Source of the DNA: Rouxiella badensis
GTDB taxonomy: Bacteria > Pseudomonadota > Gammaproteobacteria > Enterobacterales > Enterobacteriaceae
Length of the DNA stretch: 64,000 bases
Assembly: GCA_026967495.1 (NCBI GenBank)
Contig: CP114060.1
Coordinates: forward strand, 620,001-684,000
Direction of reading: 5' to 3'
Within the stretch, counting starts at the first letter, position 1, and each line of letters begins with the position of its first letter. Positions 48,988-62,936 of the stretch are shown here, piece by piece. A program made the translations under genes and the position numbers. A model generated the notes under the pieces. That model was not told where the DNA came from, did not search any database, and saw nothing but the letters and a program-made list of their open reading frames with translations.

Positions 48988-49065
48988 TGGCGGAACGGAC
49001 GGGAACTCGAACCCGCGACCCCCTGCGTGACAGGCAGGTATTCTAACCAACTGAACTACCGCTCC
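48988..49065 (-). tRNA. aspT: tRNA-Asp (GTC) with one extra T-loop base
   Basis: GTC anticodon in GCCTGTCACGC and encoded CCA. It is otherwise identical to E. coli aspT as I recall it, but 78 nt long: the T arm reads GCGGG-TTCGAGTT-CCCGT, giving an eight-base T loop where seven is universal. The extra T is probably another consensus error like those in the nearby protein genes. Confidence 0.93.
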
Positions 49066-49154
49066 ACCGGTTCTTTCACTCACAACAGACAATCGGTCTG
49101 TTATCAGTTTGTTCCTTGTATTTTTCCTTGTCAGGGGAAAAAGGAACGAATTTG

Positions 49155-49274
49155 ATGCCTGGCAGTTCCCTACTCTCGCATGGGGAGACCCCACACTACC
49201 ATCGGCGCTACGGCGTTTCACTTCTGAGTTCGGCATGGGGTCAGGTGGGACCACCGCGCTACTGCCGCCAGGCA
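49155..49274 (-). rRNA. rrf: 5S ribosomal RNA
   Basis: 120 nt on the minus strand from TGCCTGGCGGCAGTAGCGCG to GGGAACTGCCAGGCAT, with the paired ends of stem I. It follows 23S by 119 bp. Confidence 0.98.
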
Positions 49275-49393
49275 AATTCTGTTTCATTCCAACCGCTTTC
49301 CACATTCCTGCAGGCCGCCATCAGAACCAATCTTTGAACAAGCTGATTTCTTGAAACTTTCGTCTCGTCTCTCTAAAACACCTTCGGTGTTGT

Positions 49394-52301
<2,908 letters not shown>

Positions 52302-52455
52302 TCACAACCCGAAGGTGTCTTATAAACTCGTAAAGAGTGACAACATTCGAGGCTGTGATTATTTGAGAGACTCTAATACAGGTGCGCATAACTCAGTACT
52401 TCTACGGAGAGTTATGTTCAGCTGTATCATTTCAATTTTTCAGCTTGTTCCAGAT

Positions 52456-52467
52456 TGTTAAAGAGCA
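52456..52467 (-). promoter_or_regulatory. boxA antitermination site in the 16S-23S spacer
   Basis: The minus strand reads TGCTCTTTAACA, the boxA sequence bound by NusB-NusE, upstream of 23S. Confidence 0.85.
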
Positions 52468-52529
52468 AAATACTTCGCAGTATACTGTCGCCAATATACT
52501 CTGAAGTATTGGTGTGAACCGTATGGATA

Positions 52530-52605
52530 TGGTGGAGCTAAGCGGGATCGAACCGCTGACCTCCTGCGTGCAAGGCAGGCGCTCTCCCAGCTGAGCTATA
52601 GCCCC
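52530..52605 (-). tRNA. tRNA-Ala (TGC)
   Basis: A 76-nt spacer tRNA with a TGC anticodon in GCCTTGCACGC and encoded CCA. With tRNA-Ile it marks this as an Ile-Ala type rRNA operon. Confidence 0.98.
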
Positions 52606-52738
52606 ATACAGTCACTAACAGATACCTTTATCACTCATCGTTCAGATGAGTCAGCCAATGCTTTTCTTATCAAGGCGGAGTCACACGACGTTTGCTTGGT
52701 GCAAACGAGTGGGGCGACAACGCAGAGAAGGAAAGGAT

Positions 52739-52815
<77 letters not shown>

Positions 52816-52887
52816 ATAAAGGTATTTCTGCTCGTTACTTTTTCATCAGACAATCTGTGTGGACACTGCACAATGCGTATCTTGAGG

Positions 52888-54429
<1,542 letters not shown>

Positions 54430-54584
54430 AAAGTTCGATTTGCTGAAACAAGTTCAGCGATGCTCAAAGTTACTTCACATCATTCATAATGAATTACTGC
54501 TTGGTCACTCTAAGACTTGATATTTTTTGCCACCGAAGTGGCTGATATCGTCTTGTGAGTGCCCACACAGATTGTCTGATAAAT

Positions 54585-54596
54585 TGTTAAAGAGCA
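54585..54596 (-). promoter_or_regulatory. rRNA leader boxA
   Basis: TGCTCTTTAACA in the leader upstream of 16S, the same 12 bases as the spacer boxA. Confidence 0.88.
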
Positions 54597-54638
54597 GTGC
54601 CGCTGTTCGCAATGAATCTTATGCGGCGCGGGAGGTGC

Positions 54639-54666
54639 ATATTACGCTTTCCCGCTGAAGAGTCAA
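54639..54666 (-). promoter_or_regulatory. rRNA promoter P2
   Basis: TTGACT, 16 bp, TAATAT on the minus strand, followed by GCACCTCCC. The spacing to P1 (about 120 bp) is as in E. coli rrn operons. Confidence 0.88.
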
Positions 54667-54757
54667 GAGTTTTTCTTTCGAATCTTTCTTTTTCTCTTCC
54701 CGACCCGGCGACTTGGTTCTCGTTAGAGGAGTCGTTGTTCCCGGTCAGTGGAGGCGC

Positions 54758-54785
54758 ATTATAGGGAGTTTCTGAAAGGCCGCAA
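54758..54785 (-). promoter_or_regulatory. rRNA promoter P1
   Basis: TTGCGG, 16 bp, TATAAT, then the GC-rich discriminator GCGCCTCCACTG typical of stringent control. The A-rich run just upstream (TTTTTTAAAAAT) is a fitting UP element. P1, P2 and boxA explain the 54430-54837 gap. Confidence 0.9.
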
Positions 54786-54837
54786 CCCCTATTTTTAAAA
54801 AACTTTTCCGACCGCTGAATGTTTAATCAAAAGGCGT

Positions 54838-55719
54838 TTAAAGCGTCAATTCCAGGATGCTTTTAAAGCCATATGACTGCAAAACAGGCAGCAACCCAGA
54901 AGCCGGTTCATCAAGCTTCATACAGTAGGCGATGCTTTCTATTTCGATTCCGTCTTTTTTCGCTGGTATTGAAGTAAAAGCGGTCTCAATTAACCAGTGT
55001 GCACGACGTGCAATGGCCAGTCCTGAGTCAATCATTCGCGTTCCATCAGGTAAAACCTGTGCCAACTCGTTACTCAGCAGCGGGAAATGGGTACATCCCA
55101 ATACCACGGTGTCGGGTGGCTCGCGCAATTTCAGCCAGGGTTGCAGGATTTTCTTTAATAGAGGAAGAGAAACTTCTTCACCGTGCAGCTTTGCTTCGGC
55201 CAACTCCACCAGCTCGGCAGAACCCAGCATCAGAATCTTGCAATCAGCCGCAAAACGGGCAATCAGGTCATGAGTATAAGGACGCTGAACCGTAGCACGC
55301 GTCGCCAGAAGTCCGACGATACCATTACGCGTCAGTTTGGCGGCAGGTTTGATGGCAGGTACCACGCCCACGACAGGACAGTTGAACTTTGCACGCAGCG
55401 CAGGAAGTGAAACAGTGCTCGCGGTATTGCAGGCGATGATAATAATAGAAAGAGGATGGCGCTCGGCGACAGCACTCACTATTTCGACCACGCGCTCGAC
55501 GATAAACGCTTCTGACTTTTCACCGTAGGGAAATGCCACATTATCGAAAGCGTATATATAGTGCAGGTCCGGCAAGAGCTGCCGGACCTCATGATAAACC
55601 GATAACCCGCCGACGCCAGAGTCAAACACCAGCGCCGTCGGGCGAGCCGGTACTATGGCGTTATCAGAAGGTATAGCTTCCAGAGAGGAAATATTCACGT
55701 CCTGGTGTCGCGTAGCCAT
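54838..55719 (-). CDS. murI: Glutamate racemase
   Basis: Makes D-glutamate for peptidoglycan; cytoplasmic and essential. From ATG at 55719 the product has 293 residues (E. coli 285), MATRHQDVN at the start. Catalytic features are DSGVGGLSV (33-41), Cys97 in ACNTAS, and GCTHFPLL with the second cysteine. The start lies inside the end of btuB, an overlap of 56 bp, the same arrangement as in E. coli. It is followed directly by the rRNA promoters. Confidence 0.97.
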   Translation of the reverse strand: MATRHQDVNISSLEAIPSDNAIVPARPTALVFDSGVGGLSVYHEVRQLLPDLHYIYAFDNVAFPYGEKSEAFIVERVVEIVSAVAERHPLSIIIIACNTASTVSLPALRAKFNCPVVGVVPAIKPAAKLTRNGIVGLLATRATVQRPYTHDLIARFAADCKILMLGSAELVELAEAKLHGEEVSLPLLKKILQPWLKLREPPDTVVLGCTHFPLLSNELAQVLPDGTRMIDSGLAIARRAHWLIETAFTSIPAKKDGIEIESIAYCMKLDEPASGLLPVLQSYGFKSILELTL

Positions 55720-57537
55720 AAACCGTCTCATAATCTTGATTAAAGAGGTTGGCAATTCTAGCACGAACGGTCAGATGGGACGTAACAGGATAAGAAGCGG
55801 CGACGTCCCACAGGCTTACACCTCCCAGCTTGACGGTATTGCCACTATTATAGTCCTCGTCATAACGCTCACCGAGATAATGGTAGGTGACAGCCCAATC
55901 AATCTGCTCAATCTGCCAGTCCAGCTCGTATTTCACCTGCTGTTTAGCACGGCGCAGCAACGGCTCGTTAGTCTGTGCATCTCGCGCATCGACATAGTCA
56001 TAAGACAGCTGATGACTCAACGGCCCTGTATCGAAGGATGCCGTCGCCTCAACGCCTTTAATCTTGGCTTCGCCGATGTTGTAATAGCGGTAGGTCACCG
56101 GATCGCTATCAATCAGGTTGGTGATTTCATTCTTGTATCCCCCCACCCGCCAGGTGACCGGACCGGTCAGCCCCTCGAACGCACCTTCCCACTGCTTGCT
56201 CTGCTCAGGACGCAGATTGATATTGCCATAGTTCTCGCTGTAAACCTGCCCCAGATTCGGCGCCTTATAAGCAGTACCATAGGAGGCAATAAAGCGGTAA
56301 CCGTCGATAAACTCGTAGGCTGCACTACTCTGCCAGGTAGTGTGCTGACCAAACTGCGAGTTATCGTCGTTACGCAGCGCACCTTCGACCGTTACCGGCC
56401 CGAAAAGCTGCTGCGTGGTGGCATAGACGCCGGTATTACGCTGTTCATAGCCTTCACTCAGATAATCGGTGCCCGGCGTGGTGGTTTGCTTCTGCCAGTC
56501 GAGACCGCCGCTAATCGTACCGTGCCACGCCTGCACGGTGTTGCCCCACTGCACGTTGTATTGCTCGATATCATCCAGCGTCGCCGAGGCATTATACATC
56601 CCGTAGCGCGGGTCATAGTTGTAGGTCTTGGTGTGGGAATAGCTACCAATCAGCTGCGTGGCATAAATGCCTTGGTTATAACGCAGACCGGTATCCCAGG
56701 TTTGACTATAAAGCTGCTGAGTATCGATCAACGCATCATAAGGCGCGGTATAACTGTAATCGCCGTCATAGGCGGTGCGGTTGTCGAAACCATAGCCGCG
56801 AATAAAGCCGCTGAGGTTGTCATTAAAGTTATGCAGCAATGAACCGTAGAGCGTTTTGCTCATAAAGCCGTCGCGATCGGGCTGGCGCGGGTCACCGTAG
56901 TTGTCCGGCAAATTAGCCACCACATCATAGCCGCGGGTATAAGTGTAATTCCCTGCAAAGGTGCCGACGGTATCATCGCCCAGCTTTTGTTGCGTTGCGG
57001 CATCGTAAGACTGGTAACCGTTAGAACCGATTCCCGCGCTGAGGGTCGTGCCGAGTTTATCGCGGGTGGTAATAATGTTTACCACTCCGCCGATAGCGTC
57101 TGAACCATAAACCGCCGAAGAGGCCCACGGATATATTCAATCTTCTGTACCAGAGAGATTGGAATTTGGCTTAAATCCGAGGAACCGGTTATTCCGGCCT
57201 GATTTAAACGAATGCCGTCGATCAGGATTAATACGTGGCTTGAGTTAGTTCCGCGAATAAACATCGAGCTGGACTGTCCCAGCCCACCATTTTGCGCAAT
57301 ATCCACGCCCGGCAGTCGCCGCATTACGTCAATCAGCGACTTGGACTGCCATCGGTCTATTTGATCTCTTGTCACTATCGTCGTTGCCGCAAGCACCGTT
57401 GAAACCGGCTGCGGGAAACGATTAGCGGTGACGACCACTGTGTCGTTATTGTCTGTTTGTGAAGTGCTATCTTGCGCCCAGCCAGAAAATGCCGTGACGG
57501 AAAGAACCGTCAGCAGCGCATGTTTTTTAATTGTCAT
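55664..57537 (-). CDS. btuB: Vitamin B12 outer-membrane receptor BtuB; frameshifted
   Basis: TonB-dependent 22-strand beta-barrel for cobalamin uptake. The start at 57537 gives the signal peptide MTIKKHALLTVLSVTAFSGWA, then the TonB box DTVVVTANRF and the plug (IDVMRRLPGVDIAQNGG, FIRGTNSSHVLILIDG). The C-terminus ends REYFLSGSYTF with the terminal aromatic residue of outer-membrane barrels. The frame breaks at about 57118-57122: VEYIRGPR-SAVYGSDAIGG is expected, and one base is missing. Restored length is 624 residues (E. coli 614). A cobalamin riboswitch lies upstream. Confidence 0.94.
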
Positions 57538-57617
57538 AGAAACGCGCATCCCAACCCAATAAAGGATGCCGCAGTAAAACATAATCCTATTTCGCGAAGA
57601 TTATGAAAATTGCGACG

Positions 57618-57815
57618 TAATTCAGGCAGGTCTTCGGGCTTGGGATTTGTTGTTTCTATTAGAATTATTAGAAATAACACCGGGCGATAACTTCCCATCC
57701 TTAATAAAGGACAGTGTCTGCATTATTGTTAGATGATAAAGAGTAATAATGCGTTCGCCGTGCTTTCCCCATACCGCTGCGCGACAGCTCCGGATTCCCA
57801 CCGGATTCCCTTTTA
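57618..57815 (-). promoter_or_regulatory. Cobalamin riboswitch (btuB leader)
   Basis: The minus strand holds AAAAGGGAATCCGGTG, AATCCGGAGCTGTCGC and GCAGCGGTATGG, the conserved core of the B12 riboswitch, and about 150 bases on the closing element AAGCCCGAAGACCTGCC. It lies 80-280 bp before the btuB start. Adenosylcobalamin binding would shut off btuB translation and cut transcription. A covariance-model match would settle the exact edges. Confidence 0.92.
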
Positions 57816-58002
57816 ACTCAACAATGGAGGCCTGAGATGAATCCTACGATCAACCTATTTGGAAATCTAGACTTCCACAGCGCTCAGAGAAACTAAATAC
57901 GACAAAACTGGACATCACCACGGCATTCCCTACAATCAGCGGGCAAAACGCACCACATTCCGCAAAGTTCGCCCATTGATTAGCAGCAAGACGAGAAAAT
58001 AG

Positions 58003-59109
58003 ATGACGCCTGAAAACCTGCCCATTGAACAATATGACGACCAACTGGCGGAAAAGACCGCCCGTCTCACGGCGCTGATGTCGCCATTTAATGCGCCGGC
58101 GGCTGAAGTTTTCCGTTCTCCAGTCAGCCATTATCGTATGCGCGCCGAGTTCCGCGTGTGGCATGACGAGGGTGACCTTTACCACATCATGTTTGACCAG
58201 CAGACCAAGGCTCGCATCCGCGTTGATCAATTCCCAGCCGCAAGCGAGCTTATCAACCGCCTGATGCCGGTCCTGCTCGAGGCGGTGAAAGCCGAGCCAG
58301 CCCTGCGTCACAAGCTGTTCCAGATTGACTATCTGTCGACCCGCAGCGGCAAAATCATTGCCTCATTGCTGTATCACCGCAAGCTCGACGACGCCTGGCA
58401 GACGGCGGCAACCGCATTGCGTGACCAGCTGCGCCAAGACGGCTTCGACATTCAGCTGATTGGCCGCGCGGCGAAAACTAAAATTATGCTGGATCAGGAT
58501 TATGTCGATGAGGTTCTGCCGGTCGCAGGCCGCGATATGATTTACCGTCAGGTTGAGAACAGCTTCACCCAGCCTAATGCCGCGATGAATATTCATATGC
58601 TGGAATGGGCGCTGGAAGTCACCGAAGGTGCAAAGGGTGATTTGCTCGAGCTCTACTGTGGCAACGGTAACTTCTCTCTGGCGCTGGCCCGTAACTTCAA
58701 TCGCGTGCTGGCGACTGAAATTGCCAAGCCATCGGTGGCCGCCGCACAGTTTAATATCGCGGCCAATCATATTGATAACGTACAGATTATCCGCATGGCC
58801 GCCGAAGATTTTACCCAGGCGATGAACGGCGTTCGCGAGTTCCGTCGTTTGGAGGGTGTCGATCTCAAAAGCTATGACTGTGAAACCATTTTTGTCGATC
58901 CGCCGCGCAGCGGTCTGGACGACGATACGGTAAAGCTGGTTCAGGGCTATTCCCGCATCCTTTATATCTCCTGCAATCCTGAGACGCTGTGTGCCAACCT
59001 TGAGACGCTGCAACAGACTCACCGCGTAAGCCGTCTGGCGCTGTTTGACCAATTCCCATATACCCATCACATGGAATGCGGCGTGTTACTCGAACGCATC
59101 GACGCGTAA
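58003..59109 (+). CDS. trmA: tRNA (uracil-54-C5)-methyltransferase
   Basis: Makes ribothymidine at position 54 of tRNA (and U341 of tmRNA) with SAM. The product has 368 residues (E. coli 366). The SAM motif LELYCGNGNFSLAL is at 215-228, followed by DPPRSGLD, the nucleophile Cys324 in YISCNPETL and HMECGVLL at the end. It is divergent from btuB. The frame is intact and includes an undamaged GAGCTC at 58648. Confidence 0.98.
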   Translation: MTPENLPIEQYDDQLAEKTARLTALMSPFNAPAAEVFRSPVSHYRMRAEFRVWHDEGDLYHIMFDQQTKARIRVDQFPAASELINRLMPVLLEAVKAEPALRHKLFQIDYLSTRSGKIIASLLYHRKLDDAWQTAATALRDQLRQDGFDIQLIGRAAKTKIMLDQDYVDEVLPVAGRDMIYRQVENSFTQPNAAMNIHMLEWALEVTEGAKGDLLELYCGNGNFSLALARNFNRVLATEIAKPSVAAAQFNIAANHIDNVQIIRMAAEDFTQAMNGVREFRRLEGVDLKSYDCETIFVDPPRSGLDDDTVKLVQGYSRILYISCNPETLCANLETLQQTHRVSRLALFDQFPYTHHMECGVLLERIDA

Positions 59110-59114
59110 AACGT

Positions 59115-59145
59115 AAAAGGGCAGCCCGAGGGCTGCCCTTTCTAT
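59115..59145. terminator. Terminator between trmA and yijD
   Basis: AAAGGGCAGCCC-GA-GGGCTGCCCTTT forms a perfect 12-bp stem; with flanking T and A it can serve both convergent genes. Confidence 0.9.
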
Positions 59146-59157
59146 ATTTAGTACAGA

Positions 59158-59520
59158 TTACGCGTTGTTTACTGCTTTACGTTTCTTCAGGCGGTAGGCG
59201 ATCCAGAACACCAGAACCACACAGATAATCGACGGCAGGAAGTTTGAACCTAGCTGCGGATATTCGGCGCGAACGATGGTGCTATAGAGCAGCAGTCCCA
59301 GCACGAAACACGCGGCGGCCAGCTTGGGAATACCAAAGGGCATCTCGCTTTTCTGGTAGCGAACGTGCAGACAGTAGACGGCCAGAACCAGCGCAATAAT
59401 CGGGAAAATTGAAAAAGCCACAACGGAACTGAATAAGGCACTAAAGGAGCCGTTAATCGATAATCCGGCAATCAGAGCCAAGACCAGGGTGCCATTATCC
59501 TGGCGTGGTTGTTCTGTCAT
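59158..59520 (-). CDS. yijD: Inner-membrane protein YijD (DUF1422)
   Basis: A 120-residue membrane protein (E. coli 119) with four hydrophobic helices. Conserved text includes LALIAGLSINGSFSALFSS, FSIFPIIALVLAVYCLHVRY and VLGLLLYSTIVRAEYPQLGSNF. Function unknown. It follows fabR by 85 bp on the same strand, and the pair form an operon in E. coli. Confidence 0.94.
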   Translation of the reverse strand: MTEQPRQDNGTLVLALIAGLSINGSFSALFSSVVAFSIFPIIALVLAVYCLHVRYQKSEMPFGIPKLAAACFVLGLLLYSTIVRAEYPQLGSNFLPSIICVVLVFWIAYRLKKRKAVNNA

Positions 59521-59605
59521 CTTCTAATCCTCTTTTATCCTTTTCAACGTAAGCCGTAGCAGCCTCGACTGCTCGCATCTATTAGCCTACTACCTTGCCA
59601 TAATT

Positions 59606-60262
59606 TCAATCGTTTTGAATGACCTCATCGTTAACTGATGTGTCAGCCGTTCTCTCCTGTTGGCGGCGATACCAGTAGTACGCCCCTTTGGAGATCATGC
59701 GCAGCTGGAGTACCAGCCGCTCTTCGAGCTGACGACGCTGGGCGAGGTCGACATCTAGCGCCTCTGCACCGGCGTTAAACACGATGATAACCATGGCCTC
59801 GGCCTGCGCTTCAGTGAAGCTGCGCGGCATATGGTTTTCGAGTTGCAAATAGTCGGCAAGTTCCGCGATGAAATGCTGAATTTCACGCGCGACTGCGGCA
59901 CGGAAGGCGGCGGAGGTTCCCGAACGTTCACGTAACAGCAAACGGAAGGCGTTGGGATTGTTGCCGATAAATTCCATAAAGGTAGAGACGGAGGTACGGA
60001 TCACGCTGCCGCCTTTGGCGATACGCTGGCGCGCCTGGCGCATGAGCTGGCGTAGCATCAGGCCGCTTTCATCCACCATCGTCAGGCCCAGTTCGTCTAC
60101 ATCGCGAAAATGCCGATAAAAAGACGTGGGTGCGATGCCCGCTTCGCGAGAAACCTCACGCAGGCTTAAACTGGCGAAACTGCGCTCAGCGCTCAGTTGG
60201 CTAAAGGCCGCCTCAATCAGCGAGCGGCGAGTACGCTCTTTTTGTTGTGCTCTTACGCCCAT
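59606..60262 (-). CDS. fabR: TetR-family repressor FabR
   Basis: Represses fabA and fabB to balance unsaturated fatty acids, sensing acyl-ACP and acyl-CoA. From MGVRAQQKERTRRSLIEAAF at 60262 the product is 218 residues (E. coli 215). The helix-turn-helix is SLREVSREAGIAPTSFYRHFRDVDEL, almost identical to E. coli. An ATG nine bases earlier and longer starts are possible; none has a strong ribosome site. It is divergent from sthA. Confidence 0.96.
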   Translation of the reverse strand: MGVRAQQKERTRRSLIEAAFSQLSAERSFASLSLREVSREAGIAPTSFYRHFRDVDELGLTMVDESGLMLRQLMRQARQRIAKGGSVIRTSVSTFMEFIGNNPNAFRLLLRERSGTSAAFRAAVAREIQHFIAELADYLQLENHMPRSFTEAQAEAMVIIVFNAGAEALDVDLAQRRQLEERLVLQLRMISKGAYYWYRRQQERTADTSVNDEVIQND

Positions 60263-60470
60263 GACCTTCATCCGATAGTGTCTACTTACCCATTCGCCTG
60301 AATTCATTTCACTATACCAAATTTTTCAGCAACGACCGTTATACTAAGTTCAGCATAAAGTTCTTCTGAATGTTGCTGCATTCCCACGAATAGATAACCA
60401 GTCGTTGGGAAAATAGGTCTATGATGTTACATTCACGTTGTGATTTTGTATAAAAATAGGTTCCTAATCC

Positions 60471-61872
60471 ATGTCACAGAACTATCATTTCGATGCCATT
60501 ATCATTGGCTCCGGCCCTGGCGGTGAAGGTGCTGCCATGGGTCTGGTTAAACAAGGCGCCAGAGTTGCCGTTATCGAACGCTATAACAACGTCGGTGGCG
60601 GTTGTACACACTGGGGCACTATTCCATCAAAAGCGCTACGTCACGCAGTAAGCAGAATCATCGAATTCAACCAGAATCCGCTTTACAGCGACGGTTCTCG
60701 CCCCATGAGACTCGACGTTTCCACAGATTCTCCGTCATGCCGACTCCGTTATTAATCAACAGACTCGCATGCGTGAAGGCTTCTACGAGCGTAACCAGTG
60801 CAAACTCTTTGCCGGTGACGCGAGTTTTATTGATGCCAACACCATTTCGGTCACCTATGCCGACGGAACTCAGGACTTTGTGAGCGCCGAGCATATCGTG
60901 ATTGCCTGCGGTTCTCGCCCTTATCGCCCGGCTGGCGTCGACTTTACCCATCCACGCATTTACGACAGCGACCTGATCCTTGGCCTCGAGCATGAACCGC
61001 GCCACGTGATTATCTACGGTGCGGGCGTAATTGGCTGTGAGTACGCCTCCATTTTCCGCGGTCTAAACGTTAAAGTTGACCTGATTAATACCCGCGACCG
61101 TCTGCTGGCGTTCCTCGATCAGGAAATGTCCGACTCTCTTTCATATCACTTCTGGAACAACGGCGTGGTGATTCGCCACAATGAAGAATTTGAAAGAATT
61201 GAAGGCGTTGATGACGGCGTTATCGTGCACCTGAAATCAGGCAAAAAAGTGAAGGCCGATGCCCTGCTGTTTGCCAACGGACGTACGGGTAATACCGACT
61301 CGCTGAATCTGGACAAAATTGGTCTCGAAGCCGACAGCCGTGGTCTGTTAAAGGTCAATAGCATGTACCAGACCGCCTTGCCGCATATTTACGCAGTGGG
61401 TGACGTGGTCGGTTATCCAAGCTTGGCGTCTGCCGCTTATGACCAGGGACGCATTGCCGCACAGGCGATGATCCAGGGCGAAGCCAAGGTGCATCTCATC
61501 GAAAATATTCCTACCGGGATCTACACCATTCCGGAGATTAGCTCCGTGGGTAAAACCGAGCAGGAGTTGACCGCGATGAAAGTGCCTTACGAGGTGGGCC
61601 GCGCCCAGTTCAAACACCTGGCGCGTGCGCAGATAGCCGGTATGAACGTGGGGAGCCTCAAGCTGCTGTTTCACAGAGATACCAAGCAAATTCTCGGTAT
61701 CCACTGCTTTGGTGAACGCGCGGCTGAAATCATTCACATCGGTCAGGCTATCATGGAACAGAAAGGGGCGGGAAATACCATCGAGTATTTCGTTAATACC
61801 ACCTTCAACTATCCGACGATGGCGGAAGCCTATCGCGTTGCGGCACTGAACGGCTTAAACCGGCTTTTTTAA
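60471..61872 (+). CDS. sthA: Soluble pyridine nucleotide transhydrogenase; frameshifted
   Basis: FAD enzyme that moves electrons between NADPH and NAD. The N-terminal FAD motif is GSGPGGEGA (13-21). GGGCTHWGTIPSKALRH carries only one cysteine at the redox-disulfide place, normal for this family. The NAD motif is IYGAGVIGCEYASIFRG, and TTFNYPTMAEAYRVAALNG ends it. One extra A in GAGACTC (60707-60713) breaks the frame after YSDGSRPM; removing it gives SSTFPQILRHADSVINQQTRM and 466 residues, the E. coli length. Its 3' end overlaps oxyR by 18 bp tail to tail. Confidence 0.95.
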
Positions 61873-62775
61873 CGCCAGTGCATCCATGTAGGTTTGCATG
61901 TGCGTTTTGATGGCTTCGGCCAGCTGTTCATAACGACCGCGCAACGGGGAACCGGGGCGATACACCAGAGCAATGGTGCGCTTCGGTTCCGGCTTGTCGC
62001 AAAGCAGATAGGTTACGCCGTCTCGGCTGCGCTCCTGCGGCACCGCCAGTGACGGCAGTAAAGTAATTCCACTGCCTGCGGCAACCATGTTTCGCAACGT
62101 CTCAAGACTGGTTGCGCGAAAATGCGTGTCTTCGTCTGCCCCCGCCTGGAAACAGAAACCTAATGCCTGGTCACGTAAACAATGGCCATCCTCAAGCATC
62201 AGCAATTTTTCGCCAGACAGGTCGGCCATCGCTACCTTGTCGCGTGACGCCCACGGGTGATCGTCATAAATTGCCAGCTTCATCGGCTCGTCAAACAATG
62301 GCACCTCAATGAAGGCTTCGCTTTCTTTCACCAGCGCCAGAATGGCACAGTCAAGCTTGCCGCTGTCGAGCTGGGCCAACAGTTGCTGAGTCTGAGCTTC
62401 GTGCAGATACATTTCCAGTTTCGGGAAGGTTTTATGCAGCGTCGGGATAATTTGTGGCAGCAGGTAAGGCCCAACCGTCGGGATAAGCCCGATGTGCAGC
62501 GGACCGGACATTGCCTCGCCCTGCTGGCTGGCCATCTCTTTCAGTACCTTCACCTCACGCAGTACGGTACGTGCTTGATCGACAAGCAATAACCCGGCCT
62601 GAGTGAATAAAACCTTGCGGCTGGTTCTTTCCAGCAGCATGACGCCCAACTCATCTTCAAGCTTACGGATTTGGCCACTCAGCGTGGGTTGACTGACGTG
62701 GCAAGAATCGGCGGCGCGGCGAAAATGCCGAAATTCGGCCAGCGCGACCAGATATTCCAAATCACGGATGTTCAT
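61855..62775 (-). CDS. oxyR: Peroxide sensor and regulator OxyR
   Basis: LysR-type activator of the hydrogen peroxide response, switched on by a disulfide between Cys199 and Cys208; both are present in DGHCLRDQALGFCF. The product has 306 residues (E. coli 305). The DNA-binding part is RHFRRAADSCHVSQPTLSGQIRKLEDELG. It is divergent from a peroxiredoxin gene across an OxyR site, so both genes are probably under its control. Confidence 0.98.
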   Translation of the reverse strand: MNIRDLEYLVALAEFRHFRRAADSCHVSQPTLSGQIRKLEDELGVMLLERTSRKVLFTQAGLLLVDQARTVLREVKVLKEMASQQGEAMSGPLHIGLIPTVGPYLLPQIIPTLHKTFPKLEMYLHEAQTQQLLAQLDSGKLDCAILALVKESEAFIEVPLFDEPMKLAIYDDHPWASRDKVAMADLSGEKLLMLEDGHCLRDQALGFCFQAGADEDTHFRATSLETLRNMVAAGSGITLLPSLAVPQERSRDGVTYLLCDKPEPKRTIALVYRPGSPLRGRYEQLAEAIKTHMQTYMDALALKKPV

Positions 62776-62805
62776 AGTTTCTCCCTTTCACGAATCACCA
62801 AGGCG

Positions 62806-62842
62806 ATAGCCATTAGCGATAGATAAGATAGCAATCAACGAT
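62806..62842. promoter_or_regulatory. OxyR binding site between oxyR and the peroxiredoxin gene
   Basis: ATAG-N7-CGAT-N7-ATAG-N7-CGAT: four tetramers with exactly the 7-bp spacing of the published OxyR motif (ATAG...CTAT twice), with CGAT in place of CTAT. It lies 30 bp from the oxyR start and about 95 bp before the peroxiredoxin start, suited to repress oxyR and activate its neighbour. Confidence 0.85.
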
Positions 62843-62936
62843 TATATCTATCAAGCTGAATCGTTAATAATGTCCCACATCGAAACGGCAACGCCGAAGA
62901 ATGATTTTTTATTGAATATTAATTAAGAGGTTATGG

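Noticed and set aside
55655..56842. A 395-codon open frame antisense to btuB, and similar long antisense frames (for example 18022-18813, 8990-9751, 32843-33811).
   Set aside because: They lie wholly opposite strongly conserved genes, have no ribosome sites or family motifs, and arise from codon bias of the sense gene.
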